Assembly (NCBI GenBank): GCA_964426355.1 | Contig: CAYRRA010000091.1 | Location: 1-17,436 of the forward strand | Direction of reading: 5' to 3' | From: JAJFTV01 sp964426355 | Lineage (GTDB): Bacteria; Chloroflexota; Anaerolineae; Anaerolineales; Anaerolineaceae | Length of the DNA: 17,436 nt | Program-made: the position numbers and the translations under genes | Shown here: positions 1 through 6,483 of the stretch, piece by piece | Position numbering within the stretch: position 1 is the stretch's first letter | Layout of the letters: the number at the start of each line of letters is the position of its first letter | The notes under the pieces: generated by a model | What the model was told of the DNA's origin: nothing | Seen by the model: only the letters and a program-made list of their open reading frames with translations | Databases searched by the model: none

Positions 1-38
1 TTTCAAAGGGCCGGTCCCTCCACCTCTCTGGATGAGCG
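1..38 (-). promoter_or_regulatory. SAM-I (S-box) riboswitch, 5' part, cut by window edge
   Basis: Read on the minus strand from 38 to 1, the sequence carries the conserved S-box words in order: CTCATCCAGAG, then GGTGGAGGGA, then CCGGCCC and TTTGAAA. These are the P1/P2 strands and core of the SAM-I aptamer, which normally continues with a CCnGGCAACC block that would lie left of base 1. SAM-I riboswitches bind S-adenosylmethionine and shut off methionine, SAM or sulfur-uptake genes in cis. The controlled gene must lie left of this window and be transcribed leftward, divergent from the operon starting at 150. A strong promoter stands just upstream (60-88). The match is direct; the identity of the target gene cannot be seen. 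Confidence 0.92.
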
Positions 39-59
39 TTTTATTGCAATCTTTTGTGC

Positions 60-88
60 ATTCTACCACACAGAGAAAATATGGTCAA
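60..88 (-). promoter_or_regulatory. sigma-70 promoter of the S-box leader
   Basis: On the minus strand a -35 box TTGACC (88-83) and a -10 box TAGAAT (65-60) are separated by exactly 17 bases (82-66). Each box matches the sigma-70 consensus at five of six positions. Transcription would start near 52-54 and enter the SAM riboswitch after about 15 bases, the usual arrangement for an S-box leader. Confidence 0.8.
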
Positions 89-116
89 TTTTCTAAAACA
101 AGCTGAGGGCATAGGA

Positions 117-122
117 TATAAT
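117..122 (+). promoter_or_regulatory. candidate -10 box for the rightward operon
   Basis: A perfect TATAAT stands 27 bases before the GTG start at 150. The -35 position (about 94-99) is AT-rich but does not resemble TTGACA, so the promoter may be weak or activator-dependent. It is the only good -10 box found in front of the membrane-protein/selA/peptidase/tsaD block. Confidence 0.5.
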
Positions 123-149
123 CAAAGAAATTATTAATCGAAGGTAACC

Positions 150-539
150 GTGCAATATCGAAATATCATCATCAGCAGTATATTACTTATCCTGATTGGC
201 GCAGGGGGGCTGGCTTACCTTTTCCTGGAAACCCAACCCACACTGGGACCGCGCTGGTTTTTCTTCTTCTGCCTGTTCCTCCTGGTCAGCGGTTTGGTGC
301 TGCCTTTTGTGGCGTTTCTCAATGTCCGCTTTCAAGGTGATCGTCCAGCCGAATCGCATGTGATTGTGCGTGAAGCCATTCTGATGGGCATCCTGGTAGA
401 CCTGTTGGCGTGGCTGCAAATGGGCAGGGAATTAACCAGTACAAATGGATTGTTGATTGCGGCTGCGGTAATTCTTATTGAGGTGCTTTTGCGCGTTAGC
501 GAGCGAAGCCGTTGGAGACCAAAAGCCAGCGATGAGTGA
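150..539 (+). CDS. small four-helix membrane protein, function unknown
   Basis: A 129-residue protein, family not recognised. Four hydrophobic stretches are visible at roughly residues 7-27, 34-58, 76-92 and 100-117. The ends are short and the C-terminus is basic then acidic (RSRWRPKASDE), so it is an integral membrane protein without an obvious catalytic motif. The start is GTG at 150, preceded by AAGGTAA at 141-147. Its stop codon overlaps the selA start by 8 bases (532-539), implying translational coupling. Whether it has a role in selenium metabolism cannot be told; the overlap may reflect only operon packing. Confidence 0.75.
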   Translation: MQYRNIIISSILLILIGAGGLAYLFLETQPTLGPRWFFFFCLFLLVSGLVLPFVAFLNVRFQGDRPAESHVIVREAILMGILVDLLAWLQMGRELTSTNGLLIAAAVILIEVLLRVSERSRWRPKASDE

Positions 540-1905
540 TTTTAGAGACATCCCTTCTGTTGATCGGATTCTGATGCTACCCGATGCTGAGGCGCTGGCG
601 CGCGAATTTGGCAGAACGATGACGGTCCAGGCAGTGCGCGAAACACTGGATCGGTTCCGGGCTGAATTTGTCCCCGGTAAGAAAATTCCTTTACCTGTGG
701 AATGGACTCGTCAAGCCAGGGATTTGCTGGAGGACTGGTTCCTGCCTAGTTTGCGGGTGGTGTTCAACGCAACCGGGGTGATTCTGCATACTAACCTGGG
801 GCGGGCGTCACTCAGCCAGGATGCTATCAGGGCGGTTGGTGAAGTGATGGGTAATTACAACACGCTGGAATTTAACCTTTCCAGCGGGAAACGCGGGTCA
901 CGGTTAATCCATGCTGAACAATTGCTGAAACGCCTGGTTGGAGCTGAATCTGCGTTGGTGGTAAACAACAATGCCAGTGCGGTGCTGCTGGCTTTGACTG
1001 CATTAACAAAACGAAAACGTGTGGTGATTTCGCGGACGCAGCTCGTAGAAATCGGCGGTGGTTTCCGTATCCCTGAGGTAATGAAACAGTCTGGTGCGAA
1101 GCTGGTGGAGATTGGAACTACCAATCGCGTGCATTTGAGCGATTACGAAGAGGCATTGCAGGAACCCGTCGCCATGATTCTGCGCGCACATCATTCCAAT
1201 TATCGCATCATTGGATTTACCAGTGAACCGTCCCTGGCTCAGATGGTTGAACTGGCTCATCGCAACGGAATCTGGGTGATGGATGATCTCGGCTCGGGTG
1301 TTCTGTTGGATACGACGCTCTATGGATTAAGGAAAGAACCAACCGTACAGGAGTCATTGTCGGTAGGGGCGGATCTGGTTTGTTTTTCTGGCGATAAATT
1401 GTTGGGGGGACCACAAGCCGGGATACTGGTCGGTAAAAAGGTTTTGATTGACCGGATCAAGAAACACCCGCTTGCAAGAGCGGTGCGGGCTGATAAGATG
1501 AGCCTGGCGGCGCTATCCGCGACCCTGATTCATTACCTGAAAGAAGAAGCCGAGGAAAAAATCCCTATCTGGCAGATGATATCTGCTCCCGTGGAAAAAA
1601 TGGAGGAGCGAGCCAGGAACTGGCAAGCTAAATTGGGCGTGGGCTTTGTTGAGACGAACGTTTCCACAATAGGAGGAGGGAGCCTGCCGGAAGAGACCCT
1701 GCCAACGTTCGTTCTTGCGATCCCTTCCAGTAACCCCGACCATTTACTGGCGCAGTTACGCCGGTTAAGCACACCAGTCATCGCCCGCATAGAAAATGAC
1801 CGGGTGATATTTGATCCGCGCACCATCCTCCCACAGTTGGAACAAGAATTTCTTGACCAGCTTATGACAGTAGATTTTATGAGTAACCAGGGGAAACACG
1901 GATGA
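532..1905 (+). CDS. selA: L-seryl-tRNA(Sec) selenium transferase SelA
   Basis: PLP enzyme that converts Ser-tRNA(Sec) to Sec-tRNA(Sec) using selenophosphate, the bacterial route to selenocysteine. The protein has 457 residues, close to the E. coli enzyme (463). Visible family features are the N-terminal helical tRNA-binding region (VDRILMLPDAEALAREFG), FNATGVILHTNLGRA near residue 78, RTQLVEIGGGFRIPEVM near 168-184, and SGDKLLGGPQAG with the PLP lysine at K289. The ATG at 532 was chosen because the family N-terminus (SDFRDIPSVDRIL) begins there; a TTG at 478 would add 18 unrelated residues inside the upstream gene. The stop overlaps the next start as ATGA. SelB, SelD and tRNA(Sec) are not in the window but must exist if the pathway works. 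Confidence 0.97.
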   Translation: MSDFRDIPSVDRILMLPDAEALAREFGRTMTVQAVRETLDRFRAEFVPGKKIPLPVEWTRQARDLLEDWFLPSLRVVFNATGVILHTNLGRASLSQDAIRAVGEVMGNYNTLEFNLSSGKRGSRLIHAEQLLKRLVGAESALVVNNNASAVLLALTALTKRKRVVISRTQLVEIGGGFRIPEVMKQSGAKLVEIGTTNRVHLSDYEEALQEPVAMILRAHHSNYRIIGFTSEPSLAQMVELAHRNGIWVMDDLGSGVLLDTTLYGLRKEPTVQESLSVGADLVCFSGDKLLGGPQAGILVGKKVLIDRIKKHPLARAVRADKMSLAALSATLIHYLKEEAEEKIPIWQMISAPVEKMEERARNWQAKLGVGFVETNVSTIGGGSLPEETLPTFVLAIPSSNPDHLLAQLRRLSTPVIARIENDRVIFDPRTILPQLEQEFLDQLMTVDFMSNQGKHG

Positions 1906-3137
1906 AAAGCGATATTGAAACATTAATGAGCGAACATCATATTACAACACTTTGGGTGAATGGCTCTGGAAGGAATAACCCAGCCATGGTTTACCTGGCT
2001 GGCGGCATCGAAGTTGACCATGCGGATTTATTTGTATGTCCAGGCAAACCACCGATTTTGTTCCACACCCCGATTGAACGGGATGGAGCAGCGCAGGCAG
2101 GTTTTCCCTTGCGGAGTTATGCGGAATTCCATTACGGTGAGTTGTTACAGGAAGCCGGTGGAGACACTTCTCTGGCAGTGGCTTTGCGTTATCGAGAGAT
2201 GTTTAAGTCCATGCAGTTAGAGACAGGCAGGATGGTTGTTTACGGCTACAACGATATCGGATTTGGACATTTTATCCTTACCAAACTGCACGAATTTTTC
2301 CCTGCTTTGGAAATTATCTATGGCGAGCAAAGCGATGTCTTACGGCAAGCCAGAGCGGTAAAATCGCCGGACGAATTGGCACGGATACAGAAAATGGGTG
2401 CGCATACCGTGGCTGTTGTTGGTGAGATCCAGGATTTCATCACCGGACACGCGGCAAGGAATGAGGTGTTAGTAAAAAATGACGGCAGCCCATTGACGAT
2501 AGCGGATGTGAAGAAGCGTTTACGGCTGCTTTTGGCTGAACGCAACTTGCAGGAAAGTGGAACCATCTTTGCTGCTGGAAGAGATGCCGGCGTGCCCCAC
2601 AACGTGGGTAATCCGGCTGTACCGCTTCGACTGGGCGAGACGATCATCTTTGACGCCTTTTTTCAGGAAGCGGGTGGTGGCTATTTCTATGATTTCACAC
2701 GTACCTGGTGCCTGGGGTTTGCCCGTGACGAGGTGCTCAGCGCGTATGAGCAGCTTCAGGAGGTATATGCAAAGGTTGTCGATGCCGTATGTGCGGGAAA
2801 TTCGTTTCACCATTACCATAAGATGACCTGCAGCTTGTTTGAGGCAATGGGTCATGCCACCCTCCAAAGCAATCCACTTACAGAAAATGGGTTTGTGCAT
2901 GGATTGGGACACGGTGTTGGTCTGGAAATCCACGAGCTGCCCACCGCGCAAGCTGATGTGCCAGAGAGTTTATTGAGGGAAGGTATGGTCTTGACTATCG
3001 AGCCAGGTCTTTATTACCCTGAAAGAGGTTATGGGATGCGAATTGAGGATACCTACCAGGTGGGTGAGGATGGCAGATTAGATCAGATGGTAGATTACCC
3101 GCAGGATTTGGTTTTACAGGTATCGGAATGGAAATGA
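1902..3137 (+). CDS. M24 family metallopeptidase (Xaa-Pro aminopeptidase type)
   Basis: Cytoplasmic dimetal peptidase of the pita-bread fold, 411 residues. Residues 1-150 form a creatinase-type N-terminal domain. Residues 165-405 form the catalytic domain, with all five expected ligands: D251 (IIFDAFF), D264 (YFYDFTRTW), H337 in VHGLGHGVG, E367 (LTIEPGLYY) and E382 (MRIEDTY). H333 is the usual second histidine. Such enzymes usually remove an N-terminal residue before proline, although some family members are Xaa-Pro dipeptidases or creatinases, so the exact substrate is open. The ATG start lies inside the end of selA (4-base overlap), so the two are translationally coupled; no functional link to selenium is known to me. 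Confidence 0.9.
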   Translation: MKSDIETLMSEHHITTLWVNGSGRNNPAMVYLAGGIEVDHADLFVCPGKPPILFHTPIERDGAAQAGFPLRSYAEFHYGELLQEAGGDTSLAVALRYREMFKSMQLETGRMVVYGYNDIGFGHFILTKLHEFFPALEIIYGEQSDVLRQARAVKSPDELARIQKMGAHTVAVVGEIQDFITGHAARNEVLVKNDGSPLTIADVKKRLRLLLAERNLQESGTIFAAGRDAGVPHNVGNPAVPLRLGETIIFDAFFQEAGGGYFYDFTRTWCLGFARDEVLSAYEQLQEVYAKVVDAVCAGNSFHHYHKMTCSLFEAMGHATLQSNPLTENGFVHGLGHGVGLEIHELPTAQADVPESLLREGMVLTIEPGLYYPERGYGMRIEDTYQVGEDGRLDQMVDYPQDLVLQVSEWK

Positions 3138-3144
3138 GGCAGAG

Positions 3145-4176
3145 ATGACAGGACAAGAGATTATTCGGATTTTGGGGATTGAAACTTCCTGTGATGAGAC
3201 CGCAGCGGCAGTGGTTCAAAATGGTCGGACGGTTTTATCCAGTGTGGTGGCAACACAAATCGAATTGCATGCCAGGTATGGCGGTGTATTCCCTGAGGTG
3301 GCATCCCGCCAGCACATCCGCACCATTCAACCTGTGGTGGAAGAATCATTGGCAAAGGCACATCTCTCGCTGGAGGATATCGATGCAGTAGCGGTGACGC
3401 GCGGACCGGGTTTAGCGGGCTCTCTTGTGGTTGGGTTGAATTATGCCAAAGGGTTGTGCCTGTCGTGTTCGATCCCCATCCTGGGTGTGAACCATTTGGA
3501 AGGACATATCTATTCCGGGTGGGTCAACCCGCCCAATCAGGAGGAACGACCCGAACCCCACTTTCCTGTGCTTGCTTTGCTGGTTTCCGGCGGACACAGC
3601 GAATTAAACCTGATCAAATCACATGGTGTGTATGAACGTTTGGGCAGCACACTGGACGATGCTGCTGGTGAAGCGTTTGATAAAGTTGCCAGGTTGTTGA
3701 ACCTGAGCTATCCCGGTGGTCCTTCCGTCCAAAAAGCAGCCGAGGTGGGAAATCCAAAAGCATTCAATTTTCCACGGTCTTACCTGGAGGGTACCTGGAA
3801 TTTTTCGTTTAGCGGGTTAAAAACCTCAGTACTTCGAACGGTGCGCAGCCTGGAAAAACAGGGAAGGGTAGAGATGCCGATTGCAGACCTGGCAGCCAGC
3901 TTTCAGCAGGCTGTTGTGGATGTGTTATTTGGAAAAACCATGCAGGCTGCAAAAGAATTCAAACCAAGCGTGATCCTGGTGGCAGGTGGCGTTTCTGCGA
4001 ACAAAGCCCTTCGCGATGCATTTTTAGCTCAAAATGACTTTCCGGTTTATATACCGCCTCTCTCTCTGTGCACCGATAATGCGGTAATGATTGCATCCTC
4101 AGGCTATTACCGGTTCATCCGTGGAGAAAGAGATTCGCTTGACCTGGATGTACTGCCAAACTGGGCTCTTTCCTGA
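3145..4176 (+). CDS. tsaD: tRNA N6-threonylcarbamoyladenosine transferase TsaD
   Basis: Universal Kae1/TsaD protein that, with TsaB and TsaE, transfers the threonylcarbamoyl group to A37 of ANN-decoding tRNAs. The length of 343 residues is standard. Signature segments are LGIETSCDETAAAVV (10-24), FPEVASRQH (49-57), the metal-binding NHLEGH (H117, H121), LLVSGGHSEL (145-154), GEAFDKVARLL (175-185), FSFSGLKTSV (220-229) and TDNAVMIA with metal ligand D311. An SD-like GAGG (3136-3139) lies 5 bases before the ATG, and the gene starts 7 bases after the peptidase stop, so it closes the four-gene operon. No TsaB or TsaE is in the window. Confidence 0.97.
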   Translation: MTGQEIIRILGIETSCDETAAAVVQNGRTVLSSVVATQIELHARYGGVFPEVASRQHIRTIQPVVEESLAKAHLSLEDIDAVAVTRGPGLAGSLVVGLNYAKGLCLSCSIPILGVNHLEGHIYSGWVNPPNQEERPEPHFPVLALLVSGGHSELNLIKSHGVYERLGSTLDDAAGEAFDKVARLLNLSYPGGPSVQKAAEVGNPKAFNFPRSYLEGTWNFSFSGLKTSVLRTVRSLEKQGRVEMPIADLAASFQQAVVDVLFGKTMQAAKEFKPSVILVAGGVSANKALRDAFLAQNDFPVYIPPLSLCTDNAVMIASSGYYRFIRGERDSLDLDVLPNWALS

Positions 4177-4180
4177 ACCA

Positions 4181-4209
4181 TGCAACCTTTTCATCGAAAT
4201 TGCATCTAA
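4181..4209 (+). promoter_or_regulatory. candidate ECF promoter P1 in front of the sigma gene
   Basis: TGCAACC (4181-4187), 14 bases beginning TTTTC, then GCATCTAA (4202-4209). The same arrangement with the same 14-base spacing occurs at 5132-5160. The -35 half (YAACC) is typical of ECF sigma promoters. Position directly before the sigma gene points to autoregulation. It begins only 5 bases after the tsaD stop. Confidence 0.65.
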
Positions 4210-4211
4210 AG

Positions 4212-4808
4212 ATGTATAAAACGAACGCTCAAGACGAAATCCATATCGAAAAACTTCAAGCAGGTGACCGGGCTGAATTTGCCCGGCTGGTTGAAGTATA
4301 TTCGGAGTATGTGTATAACCTTGCGGTGAAGATGTTGGGTAACGAGTTGGATGCAGAGGATGTGTTGCAAGAAACCTTTCTAAAGGCTTTTCGTTCTATC
4401 CGCTCTTTTAAAGGTGATGCGAGCATTTCTACATGGCTTTACCGGATCGCAGCCAACGAGTCGTTGATGGTTCTGCGAAAAAGGCGTCCCGAATCTTATC
4501 CGATTGAAATTGACCGTGAGGATGAAGATGAGAACCCAACAGCGGTTGAGATTGTTGATTGGGGGGCGTTACCAGAAGAAGAATTGCTCACAGCTGAAAA
4601 TATTGATTACCTCAACGCGCTGGTACAGTCTCTTTCGCCGGCTCTTCGAATTGTGTTTCTGCTTCGAGATGTGATGGAACTTTCCGTTCGCGAAGCATCT
4701 GAGGTTTTGGGCGTTACAGAAAATGTCGTGAAAACTCGCCTCTCCCGTGCTCGTTTACAGCTTCGGCAGGCGCTTTCACAATATTTTCGATCCCCATCAG
4801 CAGGATGA
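4212..4808 (+). CDS. ECF-type RNA polymerase sigma factor
   Basis: Sigma-70 family, extracytoplasmic-function group, 198 residues. Region 2 covers roughly residues 11-88, with the core contact segment LDAEDVLQETFLKAFRSI and FKGDASISTWLYRIAANESL; region 4 covers 135-190, with LSPALRIVFLLRDVMELS followed by the helix-turn-helix EASEVLGVTENVVKTRLSRAR. The linker is acidic (IDREDEDENP). I chose ATG 4212 because the family homology begins shortly after it; a TTG at 4200 would lie inside the promoter-like element. There is no clear ribosome binding site before 4212, and a transcript from the element would start at or next to the ATG, suggesting leaderless translation. The zinc anti-sigma gene follows 12 bases downstream and is the expected partner. 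Confidence 0.92.
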   Translation: MYKTNAQDEIHIEKLQAGDRAEFARLVEVYSEYVYNLAVKMLGNELDAEDVLQETFLKAFRSIRSFKGDASISTWLYRIAANESLMVLRKRRPESYPIEIDREDEDENPTAVEIVDWGALPEEELLTAENIDYLNALVQSLSPALRIVFLLRDVMELSVREASEVLGVTENVVKTRLSRARLQLRQALSQYFRSPSAG

Positions 4809-4820
4809 AGGTAGTATCTT

Positions 4821-5126
4821 ATGGAAAACTTAACCAACCCCATTCAACATGTGCACGGTGAAACCTGTCATGAATTACTTCACCGACTTTCTGATTTTAT
4901 TGACGGAGAATTAAGCACTGAGCTTTGCGCTGAGATTGAAGCCCATTTAAAAACTTGTAAAAACTGTACTGTTGTTGTCGACACGCTCAAGAAAACGATT
5001 GAGCTGTACCAGGAGACGGCAAAAAACGAGAAAATGCCTGTGGAGGTTCGGCAGCGTCTGTACAAACATCTTGAACTGGATGATTTTCTTTTGAACCCAA
5101 CCGATGTAACGAAAAACGAACCATAG
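4821..5126 (+). CDS. zinc-binding (ZAS/zf-HC2) anti-sigma factor, soluble
   Basis: A 101-residue partner of the preceding sigma factor. It shows the ZAS signature H42-x3-C46-x2-C49 (HLKTCKNC) with an upstream cysteine C16 in the usual place, followed by SDFIDGELS typical of the fold; C36 is an extra cysteine. There is no transmembrane segment, unlike most ECF anti-sigmas, so it should be cytoplasmic like RsrA, which releases SigR when its zinc-bound cysteines oxidise. The downstream disulfide oxidoreductase fits that model. The start ATG has an AAGG at 4808-4811 nine bases upstream, overlapping the sigma stop, so the pair is co-translated. Redox sensing is inferred from motif and context; a sensor of zinc or another thiol-reactive stress is possible. 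Confidence 0.85.
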   Translation: MENLTNPIQHVHGETCHELLHRLSDFIDGELSTELCAEIEAHLKTCKNCTVVVDTLKKTIELYQETAKNEKMPVEVRQRLYKHLELDDFLLNPTDVTKNEP

Positions 5127-5131
5127 CCTGC

Positions 5132-5160
5132 TGTAACCTTTTCTCCCCAACTGCATCTAA
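5132..5160 (+). promoter_or_regulatory. candidate ECF promoter P2 in front of the disulfide oxidoreductase
   Basis: TGTAACC (5132-5138), 14 bases beginning TTTTC, then GCATCTAA (5153-5160). It matches the element at 4181-4209 in both halves, the TTTTC after the -35 half and the exact spacing; only one base differs in the -35 half. It begins 5 bases after the anti-sigma stop and leaves a leader of about 40 bases before the ATG at 5207. Confidence 0.68.
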
Positions 5161-5206
5161 GTACAAAGCAATAAAAAATTCAGATGACAATATGGAGCAG
5201 TAGATT

Positions 5207-5872
5207 ATGGAGAAAATGATCAACGCAGATATCACCAGTCAATTGGCGGAGGTTTTTAAAGGGCTTAACCATCCTGTCAGTATTTTATTCTTTGGCAGCA
5301 AAGTACGGGCATGTGAATATTGCGAGCACACCCGGCAGCTCTTGAGTGAAATTGTAGAACTGGATGAACGATTGGATTTACAGGTTTTTGATGTAGATGA
5401 GGATGCACAAGCAGCCAGCCAGTATCATGTGGAGATGGTTCCAGGAATTGTGATTGCCCGGAAAGAAGAAGATAGTTTGATCGATTCGGGTATTCGCTTT
5501 GCAGGTATCCCTGCTGGGCATGAGTTTTCTTCCCTTGTCAATGCCATTTTAATGGTCTCTAAGAACGATTCTGGGTTAAGTAAAGATGGACGCGCGTTTC
5601 TCTCGGGATTGAAAAAACCTGTCCATTTGCAGGTATTTGTGACGCCAACATGCCCTTATTGCCCGCAGGCAGTGATTTTGGCACATCAAATGGCATTGGA
5701 GAGCGAGAATGTGCAGGCGGAAATGGTGGAAGCGATGGAGTTTGGAGAGCTTTCAGAGCGCTATGGCGTATCTGGTGTTCCGCATACCATCATCAACCAG
5801 GGAGCAGGCGAACTGGTAGGGGCTGCTCCTGAGGAAATGCTGATTAACGAAATGAAAAGAGTAATTCAGTAA
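5207..5872 (+). CDS. protein disulfide oxidoreductase with two thioredoxin folds (PDO/glutaredoxin-like)
   Basis: A 221-residue cytoplasmic thiol oxidoreductase resembling the Pyrococcus-type PDO in length and layout. The first thioredoxin fold (about 10-115) has C36-E-Y-C39 and cis-proline P79 (MVPGIVI). The second (about 135-221) has C149-P-Y-C152 after FVTPT and cis-proline P192 (GVPHTII). No signal peptide is present. It would form, reduce or isomerise disulfides, with the C-terminal CPYC site usually dominant in this family. The ATG at 5207 has GGAG at 5194-5197 nine bases upstream. The ECF-like promoter P2 makes it the likely first target of the adjacent sigma factor. Both CxxC sites are intact. 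Confidence 0.9.
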   Translation: MEKMINADITSQLAEVFKGLNHPVSILFFGSKVRACEYCEHTRQLLSEIVELDERLDLQVFDVDEDAQAASQYHVEMVPGIVIARKEEDSLIDSGIRFAGIPAGHEFSSLVNAILMVSKNDSGLSKDGRAFLSGLKKPVHLQVFVTPTCPYCPQAVILAHQMALESENVQAEMVEAMEFGELSERYGVSGVPHTIINQGAGELVGAAPEEMLINEMKRVIQ

Positions 5873-5880
5873 AAATGTAA

Positions 5881-5948
5881 ATTCGGGATCAGGAAATTTA
5901 ACTATCCCCCCGCCCGAATGTGAAACGCTTTACCCACAATTTCGGGTG
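5881..5948 (+). promoter_or_regulatory. overlapping inverted repeats in the osmC-like leader
   Basis: Three segments can pair in two exclusive ways. ATTCGGG (5881-5887) is the complement of CCCGAAT (5913-5919). The latter, extended to 5911-5918, also pairs with 5941-5948 (TTCGGGTG, one G-T pair), and the inner TGTG/CACA (5919-5922 with 5935-5938) lengthens that second hairpin across a two-base bulge. No T-run follows either stem, so a plain terminator is unlikely. An attenuator-like leader or a protein-binding site is possible; no function is demonstrated. Confidence 0.35.
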
Positions 5949-6010
5949 AACCTCTCCAACTGAGTTTAATAATAATCATCGATAAGGATAAAAATACCAA
6001 GGAGGAAATG

Positions 6011-6433
6011 ATGGAAGCAAAAGTTACCTGGCATGGTGATATGAGTTTTACAGGTACAGCAGAAAGCGGTTTTTCGTTACCATTAGGTACAACGCCTGAA
6101 GTGGGTGGAAAAAACGATGGCTTTCGACCGATGGAGATGTTTCTGATTGGTCTCGCCGGCTGTACCGCGATGGATGTGATCTCGATCCTGAAAAAGAAAC
6201 GACAGGACGTGACCCGTTTTGAAGTGAATGTGGAAGCGGAACGTGCCGATGAGCATCCTAAAGTTTTTACGAAAATACTCATCCATTTTCACATAACGGG
6301 TAAACAGGTAGACCCCACTGCGGTTGATCGAGCGATTGAACTCTCTGCGACACGTTATTGCCCGGCTCAGGCGATGTTAGGGAAGATCGTACCCATCCAT
6401 ATCGAGAAAACGATTTTGGAAGCGGATGCGTAA
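6011..6433 (+). CDS. OsmC/YhfA-like family protein
   Basis: A 140-residue protein of the OsmC/Ohr superfamily, closest in appearance to the YhfA-like branch (GFRPMEMFLIGLAGCTAMDVI). The two conserved cysteines are C51 in LAGCTAMD and C117 in RYCPAQAML. In OsmC and Ohr these reduce organic hydroperoxides using dihydrolipoyl or other thiols; the role of YhfA-like members is less certain. The start is ATG 6011, which sits 5 bases after a strong AAGGAGG (5999-6005); an in-frame ATG at 6008 is only 2 bases from that site and less likely. It follows the disulfide oxidoreductase after 138 bases containing inverted repeats, and no copy of the ECF element is seen before it. Its stop is 50 bases from the converging peptidase gene. 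Confidence 0.9.
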   Translation: MEAKVTWHGDMSFTGTAESGFSLPLGTTPEVGGKNDGFRPMEMFLIGLAGCTAMDVISILKKKRQDVTRFEVNVEAERADEHPKVFTKILIHFHITGKQVDPTAVDRAIELSATRYCPAQAMLGKIVPIHIEKTILEADA

Positions 6434-6483
6434 TGGTCGATGGACACGAGATGCTGTGTTTTCTTTGCAATGTGTGAAGAGGG

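Noticed and set aside
478..531. Upstream TTG start for selA
   Set aside because: It would add 18 residues unlike SelA inside the previous gene; ATG 532 begins the family homology.
5947..5970. Third copy of the ECF promoter before the OsmC-like gene
   Set aside because: TGAACC and CTCCAACTG...TTTAA resemble parts of the motif, but the spacing is several bases too short and GCATCTAA is absent.
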